Origin: an uncultured Bacilli bacterium
GTDB lineage: Bacteria; Bacillota_I; Bacilli_A; RFN20; CAG-826
Direction of reading: 5' to 3'
Length of the DNA: 64,000 bases
NCBI GenBank assembly: GCA_934140155.1
Contig: CAKPBC010000001.1
Location: 62,001-126,000, forward strand
Shown piece by piece: positions 43,552 to 51,441 of the stretch. The position numbers and the translations under genes were made by a program. Each line of letters begins with the position of its first letter. Positions within the stretch are counted from its first letter, which is position 1. The notes beneath the pieces were generated by a model. It did not search any database. It saw nothing but the letters and a program-made list of their open reading frames with translations, and had not been told where the DNA came from.

Positions 43552-44865
43552 TTAGCCATTAACCATTAGTCCTAATAACGACATTAATAAAACAGCAGGA
43601 ACAATAATTATTCCATATTTCATAAAATCAAAAAAAGTAAATTTTACATCATATTTTTTAAGTAATGACATCCACATAATACCTGCAAGAGCGCCAATTG
43701 GTGTTAGATATGCACCAATATTCGAACCAATTATCGTCGCGTATATTGCTGGTAATTGATAATTACTAACATCATTTAATATTGGCGCAAACAGCACTGA
43801 CATTGGAATATTATTTATTAGATTATCAGATATTGTAGAAGTTAATAAATAAGTGAAAATTGTCATATTTTTTGAAGTATCTATCTTATTTAAAAATTCC
43901 GCAATATGTAATGTTACTTCATTATAATCTAATGATAAGACAATAATAAACATTGAGAGTACAAATGGTATTAGGTTATAAGGAAGTCTTTTATAAACAT
44001 GTTTGATTGTTGTGGCTGATTTATGAATAATAGCATCGCTAATTAAGAATATTGTTAAAGATAAAGCCGCACATAAACAAATAATCCACATTTCCAAATG
44101 AATATAGTTAGAAATTGCTAATAAAATAATAGTTATACCTAGATGAATTAAATTAATTATCATTAATGGTTTATTATCTATTTTAGCTTCTTCTATATCT
44201 ATTAAATCCATCGCTTGATGTAAATCTTTATTAAATATTAATAGTAATATTATTAATGATGTAAAGCCCGCGAAAAGAGTTGGCAAATACATTACTTTAA
44301 AGTAATCTAAAAATGATATATTAAAGTAACTCGATAAATATATATTAGTTGGATTTCCAATTGTAAATAGCATTGAATATGTATTCGCGGTAATAAACTC
44401 CATAATCAAATAAGGAATGGCGTTTATTTTAGCGTGTTTAGCAAAATAAACAATAAACGGTGTGAATGTTAATACAATTATATCATTGGATGTAAATATT
44501 GTTAAAACCGCTACTAGGGCGTATAAAATGAAAAATAAAACATATTGGTTATTATGACATTTATTCAATGCTTTAATGGCAATATATTTAAAAAATCCTA
44601 ACTCATCAAGAGAGATAGAAATTAAGGCTATAGAAATAAATAACAATAATATTTTGATTGGATTAACGCTACTAGCGGATGTAAATGCATCGACAACATT
44701 CTTTATTGGTACGATGTTAAATATAAGTAAGATAATTGCTCCAACTAAAGGTGGTATAAAGAATGTACTTATACTTATGTTTTTTATTTTAATATTTGGT
44801 TTAAATAATATTAATAAAATAATAGATATTGATACTAAAACCGCTACAATTACCGAATAAATCAT
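43552..44865 (-). CDS. ArsB/SLC13-superfamily membrane permease
   Basis: 437 residues with 10-12 membrane helices. The two half-repeats characteristic of ion-transporter superfamily members are seen in IFTSNDIIVLTFTPF with FTIGNPTNIYLSS, and again in TISDNLINNIPMSVLF with IIGSNIGAYLTPIGALAG. This could be an arsenite/antimonite extruder or a dicarboxylate/sulfate carrier; no arsR or arsC is nearby, so arsenic resistance is not supported by context. GGAG lies 9 bases before the start. Converges on pflA. Confidence 0.82.
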   Translation of the reverse strand: MIYSVIVAVLVSISIILLILFKPNIKIKNISISTFFIPPLVGAIILLIFNIVPIKNVVDAFTSASSVNPIKILLLFISIALISISLDELGFFKYIAIKALNKCHNNQYVLFFILYALVAVLTIFTSNDIIVLTFTPFIVYFAKHAKINAIPYLIMEFITANTYSMLFTIGNPTNIYLSSYFNISFLDYFKVMYLPTLFAGFTSLIILLLIFNKDLHQAMDLIDIEEAKIDNKPLMIINLIHLGITIILLAISNYIHLEMWIICLCAALSLTIFLISDAIIHKSATTIKHVYKRLPYNLIPFVLSMFIIVLSLDYNEVTLHIAEFLNKIDTSKNMTIFTYLLTSTISDNLINNIPMSVLFAPILNDVSNYQLPAIYATIIGSNIGAYLTPIGALAGIMWMSLLKKYDVKFTFFDFMKYGIIIVPAVLLMSLLGLMVNG

Positions 44866-44947
44866 TTTTAAATCTCCAAACTACACAATTATAATACTAG
44901 TCAATAAATTTTGCTATATTTTATTTAATGTTTTTGTGTAAAGAGCC

Positions 44948-44979
44948 AAAAAAAGCAAGGATTTATTACATAGCCTTGC
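44948..44979 (-). terminator. Terminator of the SipW/TasA-like cluster
   Basis: Minus strand: GCAAGG pairs with CCTTGC (6 bp, 13-base loop), followed by T7, 10 bp past the 736-residue gene. Confidence 0.75.
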
Positions 44980-44988
44980 CTTTATAAA

Positions 44989-47199
44989 TTAACTATTTGG
45001 ATTTAAATATATAACATAATTTCTATTTAAAATAAATTTACCGCTTTTAAACAAACTATATTTAATTTCCCATCCCGTTGCGGTATCCACAAATGCCATA
45101 TTAGGATAAGTTTCATGAATCTCTTTAATAGTTAATCCTTCACTATTTTTACCTTGGAAAGCAATAGTATCAATAATAGAACTATATAAACTAAATGATC
45201 CCATTGCTAAAAATTCGTTAGAAGTTTGTAATGCTTCTGAATCAAAGAATGTATCATCAGTTGGTTTTGATTTTAAAATAAATATAAAGTAACTTGCATC
45301 TAATTCACGATATGAAACACTAATATTTGAAGCAACTCCATCTTTATATTCAATTGCCACCATAAATTCATATATTCCTGCCTTATTGCAAACCATTTTA
45401 TTATTTGTGCCATTTGTGGTTACTAAACTAATGTTTTTATTACTACCAGTACTAACAAAAAGCGTTTTATTACTATGATTGGATGCCATTAAAGCATCAT
45501 TATACACGCCAAGTGTCTCTTCATCCATTTCACTAAATGAATAAGGAATTGTATTAGTGGTTGTATTTTCCACTAATATTGAAAACTCATCTTTAAGATT
45601 CAATGATAAACTATCACTAAAAAAGTATTCTTTATCATCACTATTTACTGACGCACGATATAATTTTTTACGTTTAGCCGATTCAAAATTATTAATAGAA
45701 CCATTCAATGAATTACCAGTAATACGATAATCTTCTGATTTTTGGAATCCAATAACATAGCACACAGCTTTTTTATCATCAGGCTTTGCACTATCAATAA
45801 CCATCCAGTGAATGCCTGGCGTTGTTCCATCTTCTCTTTTAGAACTAATTACCTTTACATATTTATTTGAATTTTCAAAAGATTCAATAACTTTTTTAAC
45901 ATTTTGAGTTTGAATTGTTTCTTTATCTCCTGTTGGATCTGCAATCCATAAACTCATAAAAATATTGTAATACCCACTCGGCAAATTTAAAGCTTTTAAA
46001 TCATCATAATTTAAGGCTGTAGTCCAATAAGAAGCCCATGAGCCAGAACCAGTTGCTGGATCCATATCAAGTTGTATATTTTTAATTTCACTATTCCCGC
46101 TTGTATCAAAATACATATCGTTAGTAAAATAGTTAGGTTCATTAATATTTGATGTTTCGTTTTGGAATAACGCAACTGTATATCTTTTCTCAGCATAATT
46201 AATTTCTCCAGATTGCTTAGTTTGATATGTATATTGGCCGTTTTCATCAACTTCTGGATTAATTCTAAATTTAGCAAACGTTGTGGCAACTCCGCCAATA
46301 CATTTATTTGCATCGTAGTTTTTAGCTGTGAAAACAGGATATAAATATATCACGTGATCGCCTTTTAAAGACCCATCAATTGATGCTGTTTGCGAATTGG
46401 TGCTTCCCATATTATCTATATAATATAAAGATGTTGAAGAAGAAATTTGCTCAATACTCCCTTGGAAACCATAGTTTCCAATTTGGTCATTACTACCATT
46501 AACTCCATATCCTCTGCTATCAATTCGATTCATGTCTCCACTTTTATATCTTTTTCCATTATATCTAACACGATTATTACAAGCTTCCATATCATAGGTC
46601 CATCCAATAAATTCTGGACCAAATCCGTATCGATCTTTAAAAACTGTTTGGGCGATGATATCTGATAACACATCTGCAGGAATATTAGCATTAACTGTTA
46701 ATGAGACATATGTACTTGTTCTTTCATAAATTCCATAATTAGGATTTGCTAAAATATATCCTGACCAATATTTTTGTGGCCAAAATTTAATAGCACCATA
46801 TGTACCTAATTTACTACTATCAATACTCTCCGCTGAAATATAATACTTATCATTAGTATTCGGAAAAATAGCGTTTGCAAAAGCATCTGACACCTTACCG
46901 CCAATAAGACCATATTCATTGTCTTGGTTATATGGATTTTTAGAACCGCTATCAACAATTTTTAGTGGATCGGTTACTTCTTTATTATCAATCGTAGCAC
47001 CAGTTGCATAATAAGGTGATGCAAAGAAATATACTTTATAAAAATCTGATTCTGTTTCGGTAAACTTAGCGTTGTCAGCGCCAGTAGTGATATTTTCAAT
47101 AGTCACAGGTTCAGTAAAAGTAAAATATGCAAAAGCACTAGTAACTGCTGTTGCTATAAATATTAATCCAATTAACATTAATGACCATATTTTTTTCAT
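44989..47199 (-). CDS. Large secreted protein with SipW-type signal peptide, function unknown
   Basis: 736 residues from ATG 47199 (MKKIWSLM), with AGGAG 9 bases upstream; the longer frame to 47223 is unlikely. The N terminus is a signal peptide followed by a small-plus-aromatic pattern (TSAFAYFTFTEPV) like that of TasA/camelysin-type substrates. The rest is a mostly beta-predicted extracellular region rich in Asn, Ser, Thr and Tyr, with several Trp/Tyr patches (KFWPQKYWSGYI, GSWASYWTTALNY). No LPXTG or C-terminal membrane anchor. Last gene of the cluster with the SipW-like peptidase, 28 bp after the preceding gene. Probably a matrix or surface protein; no catalytic motif recognised. Confidence 0.7.
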   Translation of the reverse strand: MKKIWSLMLIGLIFIATAVTSAFAYFTFTEPVTIENITTGADNAKFTETESDFYKVYFFASPYYATGATIDNKEVTDPLKIVDSGSKNPYNQDNEYGLIGGKVSDAFANAIFPNTNDKYYISAESIDSSKLGTYGAIKFWPQKYWSGYILANPNYGIYERTSTYVSLTVNANIPADVLSDIIAQTVFKDRYGFGPEFIGWTYDMEACNNRVRYNGKRYKSGDMNRIDSRGYGVNGSNDQIGNYGFQGSIEQISSSTSLYYIDNMGSTNSQTASIDGSLKGDHVIYLYPVFTAKNYDANKCIGGVATTFAKFRINPEVDENGQYTYQTKQSGEINYAEKRYTVALFQNETSNINEPNYFTNDMYFDTSGNSEIKNIQLDMDPATGSGSWASYWTTALNYDDLKALNLPSGYYNIFMSLWIADPTGDKETIQTQNVKKVIESFENSNKYVKVISSKREDGTTPGIHWMVIDSAKPDDKKAVCYVIGFQKSEDYRITGNSLNGSINNFESAKRKKLYRASVNSDDKEYFFSDSLSLNLKDEFSILVENTTTNTIPYSFSEMDEETLGVYNDALMASNHSNKTLFVSTGSNKNISLVTTNGTNNKMVCNKAGIYEFMVAIEYKDGVASNISVSYRELDASYFIFILKSKPTDDTFFDSEALQTSNEFLAMGSFSLYSSIIDTIAFQGKNSEGLTIKEIHETYPNMAFVDTATGWEIKYSLFKSGKFILNRNYVIYLNPNS

Positions 47200-47227
47200 T
47201 GCATATTTCTCCTTTCCTAACAACTAT

Positions 47228-48043
47228 TTAATTTTCTCCTACAACTTGTAAATAAAAAGTGATTTTTACATTGGAATGTTCCATTGCTTTTCTATTAGAA
47301 ATAATTTTATTTTTATAGGAATCAGCAAATTCTGATATACTAGGCGCCATATTACCTTCGAAACGTTCTCCGTTCCTAATAGCGTCATAATCCTTATAAT
47401 TGAAGTCAATATTAAATGTTGTATGCCAATTTTGGCTTGTTGAACTTCCCACTAATAAATTATTTCTTACTATAGCTCTATATGTTGCGGTCGTATCATT
47501 TGCTTTGCCACCACTAATAAGTTCAAAGTTATCATCCCAATTTTCATATAAAACGACAGATGGTTCATAAATATCTAGAACTGATTTTGAAGATGGATAA
47601 AATCTTTCTTCGCCATTTTCGTCATTAAATTCTATGATTTCTATACCTCTAGCATCTGTATCTGTAATAGTAATGTCACAAAATAATGTAACATTTAAAT
47701 TAAGAACGCTTGTGGTATGTTCTGGTTTAGCATAATAAATCGTAAAACTACGTTTTGTCGTAGGATTATCATTTCTAATAAGATAAACTGAATCAAAATC
47801 CATAAAAACTTGATTTTTGAAGTCGGTATTTTCTATTTCATTATTGGTTTCAAGATAGTTACCATTTTCATCAGCATATCTTAATTCAATACTGCCTATT
47901 TCCGGATTATTTGCTATATCAATACTTACTTTTTGATCCTTATTGCTTGTTGAGTTATCGCCAAAATAAAATAAAGCAAATCCACCGCCAACTATTAAAG
48001 GCAAAATAAGCAAAGGTAGTAAAATTAACAAATGTTTATTCAT
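47228..48043 (-). CDS. TasA/camelysin-like secreted protein
   Basis: 271 residues. The N terminus is a SipW-type signal: MNKHLL, a hydrophobic core LPLLILPLIVGG and then GFALFYFGDNST. The mature part is Asp/Asn-rich and strand-rich (SFTIYYAKP, VTLFCDITITD, TFNIDFNYKDY), with the overall plan of TasA-family fibre proteins, though I cannot align it residue by residue. It begins immediately (0 bp) after the peptidase gene, so it is likely cotranslated and processed by it. Confidence 0.65.
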   Translation of the reverse strand: MNKHLLILLPLLILPLIVGGGFALFYFGDNSTSNKDQKVSIDIANNPEIGSIELRYADENGNYLETNNEIENTDFKNQVFMDFDSVYLIRNDNPTTKRSFTIYYAKPEHTTSVLNLNVTLFCDITITDTDARGIEIIEFNDENGEERFYPSSKSVLDIYEPSVVLYENWDDNFELISGGKANDTTATYRAIVRNNLLVGSSTSQNWHTTFNIDFNYKDYDAIRNGERFEGNMAPSISEFADSYKNKIISNRKAMEHSNVKITFYLQVVGEN

Positions 48044-49345
48044 TTACTTCACACCTACCTTATCTTTAATAGTCGGTGTTTTTTGAGATTCTTCTATTTT
48101 AATGTAACGACCAAATTCATCTCGTGGTCGCGAATTGTCAATGTTTTTTGGTGTTACACTTTTCGTTTTAATAGATTTTTTTGCTTCTATTTTTTTTACA
48201 AATCCTTCTTTTGGTAAATTTAAATAGTTACTTAAACTAATAAATCTGCCATATTGATCACGATAATAAATACGACCTTTTTTAACCATCATATTTTCTT
48301 TATTTATATGATTTGCTTTGGCAATGTTTTCAATTTTTTCTTTAATTTCTTCTTCTGAGGCATTTTCGTTAATCTCTAATGCAGTTTCATCAATAGTTGA
48401 TGTCTCTTCTTCAATATTAATTTCATCCATGATTTGACCTAATTTTATTACTAATAGTTCATTATATCTTTGATCATAAATTACAAATAATTTCTCGACT
48501 AAAATGGAATATATTAGTAATAACATGAATGTAATTACCAAAATAACAATTCCAATATTAGATTGCAAATAACAAATAGCGTATCCAAGTGCTAAATTTT
48601 TAGTTCCTTTGTATCCATCCGTTTCATACACTCCAATAATCTTATCTTTGCTTATTTGGAATTCACCAGACATCGATTTAGGGTTAGCATCTCCTCTAAA
48701 TGTATATAAAGGATTATTTTCTCCATCGTATGTTACTTCAATTAGACGATGTACTATTGTTATGTATGTTTTATTGTCACTTGATAACATTTTAAAAGCC
48801 ACTACATCAAATGGTTTAATGTTATCAATATATTTTCGTTCTTTAGTTATAGTAATGAAAGAATATTGGGCAATACGATTTTCTTCGCCCATCATTTCAT
48901 AATCTTTTAAATACGTATTTCCTTTATAAGCTTGCGACATAGAATCTGTTTCAATAACAAGCATAGCAGTATTTCCAAACCACATTTGTTGGTTATTTTT
49001 TTTTACAGAAACAGAAAAACCTATTAGCGCTACAACAGCAATATATAACATAGTTACAATGCTCGCACCAATTTTACCAAACACTTTGTTCTTCTTTTGC
49101 TTTTTATTATAGTAAGCAATTATATTTTCATTTGATTTATTCTTTTTAGCAAACTTTTTTAAATCTTGTTCGATTTCAAGTTGAATTTCTTCATCTTCTA
49201 GGTTATGTGTAATTGTTTTCTTTTTAGCATTAAAGAAAAATATTGCTAGCGTTATAAAGGCTATAGCAAATAGCAATATAACTACTATTCCAACAATATA
49301 CACATAATCACTTATATTCAATTTTGAAAAACTAGTAAATTCCAT
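48044..49345 (-). CDS. sipW: SipW-type (Ser-His) signal peptidase with long N- and C-terminal extensions
   Basis: 433 residues, more than twice SipW. TM1 14-40, a charged linker, TM2 91-114, catalytic domain about 120-245, TM3 251-283, cytoplasmic-type tail 290-433. The S26B (endoplasmic-reticulum type) catalytic residues are Ser 135 in IETDSM and His 199 in TIVHRLIE, with DVVAF at 180-184 and the conserved RGDANP at 217-222; the Lys of ordinary SPase I is replaced by His. The tail has an acidic segment and two copies of a RDxxGR-aromatic-I motif (YRDQYGRFI 361-369 and PRDEFGRYI 407-415). Neighbouring genes encode its likely substrates. Confidence 0.85.
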   Translation of the reverse strand: MEFTSFSKLNISDYVYIVGIVVILLFAIAFITLAIFFFNAKKKTITHNLEDEEIQLEIEQDLKKFAKKNKSNENIIAYYNKKQKKNKVFGKIGASIVTMLYIAVVALIGFSVSVKKNNQQMWFGNTAMLVIETDSMSQAYKGNTYLKDYEMMGEENRIAQYSFITITKERKYIDNIKPFDVVAFKMLSSDNKTYITIVHRLIEVTYDGENNPLYTFRGDANPKSMSGEFQISKDKIIGVYETDGYKGTKNLALGYAICYLQSNIGIVILVITFMLLLIYSILVEKLFVIYDQRYNELLVIKLGQIMDEINIEEETSTIDETALEINENASEEEIKEKIENIAKANHINKENMMVKKGRIYYRDQYGRFISLSNYLNLPKEGFVKKIEAKKSIKTKSVTPKNIDNSRPRDEFGRYIKIEESQKTPTIKDKVGVK

Positions 49346-49405
49346 TTGCCATCACCCCTCCCACTAGCAATATTTAATAAATTTTTATTCTCTTTTTGTA
49401 AACTA

Positions 49406-50053
49406 TTAAGCTTTAACGCCAGTTAATGTAGCAGTATAAGTTACATTAATTTTTGTAGCTGCAGCAGTAACTTTTGTTTTGAACTCTTCGTATTCTGTTT
49501 TGTTTTTTGGTTCGTTAACGTATGTAAGTACTACTTTTTCCCAATCAAATACCATTGCATCAGTAGCAACTGTGCTATCGAATTCTAAAACATAAGAGAA
49601 TGAATGTGAAGTTTCATTATAAGTGAAGTCTTTAGTTGCACTATCACTTGTTTTATATGCAACTTTTACAAGTTCATCTAAACCATTAGTTAATTCAATT
49701 TTTGTAGTAAAGACTACTTTTGTTGAATCGGCAATAATATCTTCTCCATCTACTGCTCGATTGTATTTAGCAACTTTGTTTGTGTTAGAGCCAAAATCAA
49801 CATAAATACCATTTGCGGCTAATCCAGCATTTGCCAAATCATTTGTTCTAGTTTTTTGGTCGAAAACAACTGTGAAGTTATCTGCAACTGTAATAGTACC
49901 GATTTCTACTAATTGAGTTACATTCTTGTCTAAATTGCTTTGTGTCTCTGTTGCTGTTGTGTTATTAAAGAACCAAAGTGAGAAACCTGATCCTACAACT
50001 GCCATTCCGGCTAATACTGGTAATAGACTGCCAATTAAAAATTTCTTTTTCAT
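49406..50053 (-). CDS. TasA/camelysin-like protein, first gene of the cluster
   Basis: 215 residues from ATG 50053 with AGGAGG upstream; the frame to 50086 is not supported. The N terminus MKKKFLIGSLLPVLAG, then GSGFSLWFFNNTTATE, is a classical SipW-dependent signal peptide as in TasA, TapA and camelysin. Mature sequence has Thr/Val-rich strands (TQLVEIGTITVADNFTVVF, TKIELTNGLDELVKVAYK) and no cysteines. It is first in the transcript, behind a strong promoter and the best ribosome site, so it is probably the most abundant product and the structural subunit. Camelysin (M73 peptidase) is an alternative label. Confidence 0.72.
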   Translation of the reverse strand: MKKKFLIGSLLPVLAGMAVVGSGFSLWFFNNTTATETQSNLDKNVTQLVEIGTITVADNFTVVFDQKTRTNDLANAGLAANGIYVDFGSNTNKVAKYNRAVDGEDIIADSTKVVFTTKIELTNGLDELVKVAYKTSDSATKDFTYNETSHSFSYVLEFDSTVATDAMVFDWEKVVLTYVNEPKNKTEYEEFKTKVTAAATKINVTYTATLTGVKA

Positions 50054-50087
50054 GCTTTTTGTTCCTCCTATTAAGCGTGCAATCAAA

Positions 50088-50117
50088 ATAATACTATGGC
50101 AAAAAACCGTTTGTCAA
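50088..50117 (-). promoter_or_regulatory. Promoter of the SipW/TasA-like cluster
   Basis: Minus-strand consensus TTGACA (50112-50117), 18-base spacer, TATTAT (50088-50093), 35 bp before the start codon. A second TTGACA lies about 60 bp further upstream without a matching -10. Confidence 0.7.
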
Positions 50118-50661
50118 GAAAAACGCATTCATTTTTTTACATTGTTGAAAAATATAAAAAATAGCTTGTCAAAAGCGATTCTTTAATAATTACACATTAT
50201 TCAGTAATTTCGTTTTTTTATATAAATAAAAAAACATATTTCAATTAATAAAAAATAATTTTTATATCATCTTTTCAATAATAATTACTGATTATCGAGC
50301 AAATTATAGCGAACGTAAAAACTATAATTATCCGCAAAAATGGATTGTTTTATTAAAACGATTATAGCTTCACATTAAAACACAATTGAAATTAATGAGT
50401 TATAAATTTCTAGACAATTCTTTAAAAATTATATAGATAATATCAACAAACATAATATTAATAACGCTAATTTACCAATCAATTTATTTAATATTGCTAA
50501 CACTTATTATAAAAAAATTATGCTAAAGCTGAATCTTACTATCTAGAATCAATCAGTAAAACGTTGATAATTTCATTAATAATAAATATGAAACCTTATA
50601 TTTATAATTTTGCTTTTGTTATTTCGTAAAAAGCATTATACTAGGTTCGAGGTGGATTAAT
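50118..50661. other. AT-rich intergenic region between the SipW/TasA-like cluster and yfcE
   Basis: About 540 bp, very AT-rich, no frame of protein-like character on either strand and no RNA structure I can support. Near its right end TATACT at 50637-50642 with a poor -35 (TTTTGT) and GAGGTGG at 50649-50655 serve the plus-strand yfcE gene. Confidence 0.5.
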
Positions 50662-51201
50662 ATGAAATATTTGATTATATCTGATATTCATGGTTCTTAT
50701 TATTATTTAAATAAAGCCTTAAAAGTATTCAAAAAAGAAAAATGCGATAAAATTCTTATTCTAGGTGATGTCTTATACCATGGTCCAAGAAACGACTTAC
50801 CAAAGCAATATGCTCCTAAAAAAATTATTCCTTTATTAAATGAGCTCAAAGATAAAATCATTTGTGTTCGTGGTAATTGCGATGCTGAAGTCGATCAAAT
50901 GGTTCTAAAGTTTCCAATAAGAAAAGCAAAAGAAATTGATGATAATATCGTTGCTTATTTAACACACGGGCATAAAACTAATCCGCAAAATCCATATAAA
51001 AAGAAAAAAGTCGATGTTGTCTTATTCGGTCATAGCCATATCCATGAAATAACAAATATAGATGGTGTTACATATATTAATCCGGGATCTATTTCTATTC
51101 CAAAAGGCGACAAAATCAATTCTTACGCTATATGGGAGAATAATACGATTGGTATTTATAACTTATTGACCGGTGATAAATTAATGGAGTATACAAAATA
51201 G
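50662..51201 (+). CDS. yfcE: YfcE/MJ0936-family metallophosphoesterase
   Basis: 179 residues. The five metal motifs of calcineurin-like phosphodiesterases are present: SDIHGS (7-12), LGDVLYHGP, GNCD, THGHK and GHSHIHE, with NPGS next. YfcE-type enzymes hydrolyse phosphodiesters such as bis-p-nitrophenyl phosphate in vitro; physiological substrate is unknown. It stands alone, with its own promoter and terminator. Confidence 0.93.
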   Translation: MKYLIISDIHGSYYYLNKALKVFKKEKCDKILILGDVLYHGPRNDLPKQYAPKKIIPLLNELKDKIICVRGNCDAEVDQMVLKFPIRKAKEIDDNIVAYLTHGHKTNPQNPYKKKKVDVVLFGHSHIHEITNIDGVTYINPGSISIPKGDKINSYAIWENNTIGIYNLLTGDKLMEYTK

Positions 51202-51226
51202 TGCAAATGTGCACTATTTTTCTTTT
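51199..51226 (+). terminator. Terminator of yfcE
   Basis: A 7-bp stem TAGTGCA/TGCACTA with loop AATG then TTTTTCTTTT; it includes the stop codon. Confidence 0.75.
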
Positions 51227-51373
51227 CGAATTAGAACTAATAATTTTGAAATATTATTTTTCATATTTGTTATATACGTTTTATATTTTTTTATCAAAAA
51301 AAGCACTTACTAACAATACAAGTTTAAATAGCAGTAATAATTTATGTATGATTTTGTCATGTTTAAAAAGCAA

Positions 51374-51420
51374 ATAAAAACTGCGGAAGCACTTAAATAA
51401 TTAAGTTTCCACAGTTTTTT
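51374..51420 (-). terminator. Terminator of the second GH3 operon (possibly bidirectional)
   Basis: A long hairpin: AAAAACTGYGGAA arms at about 51376-51388 and 51407-51420 with CTTAA/TTAAG inside, small mismatches near the apex, T-runs on both strands. About 20 bp past the lipoprotein gene. Confidence 0.8.
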
Positions 51421-51441
51421 AATTAAACAGTTTAATCTACA

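Noticed and set aside
43552..44865. Arsenic-resistance operon
   Set aside because: The permease is ArsB-like in superfamily only; no arsR, arsC or arsA is nearby.
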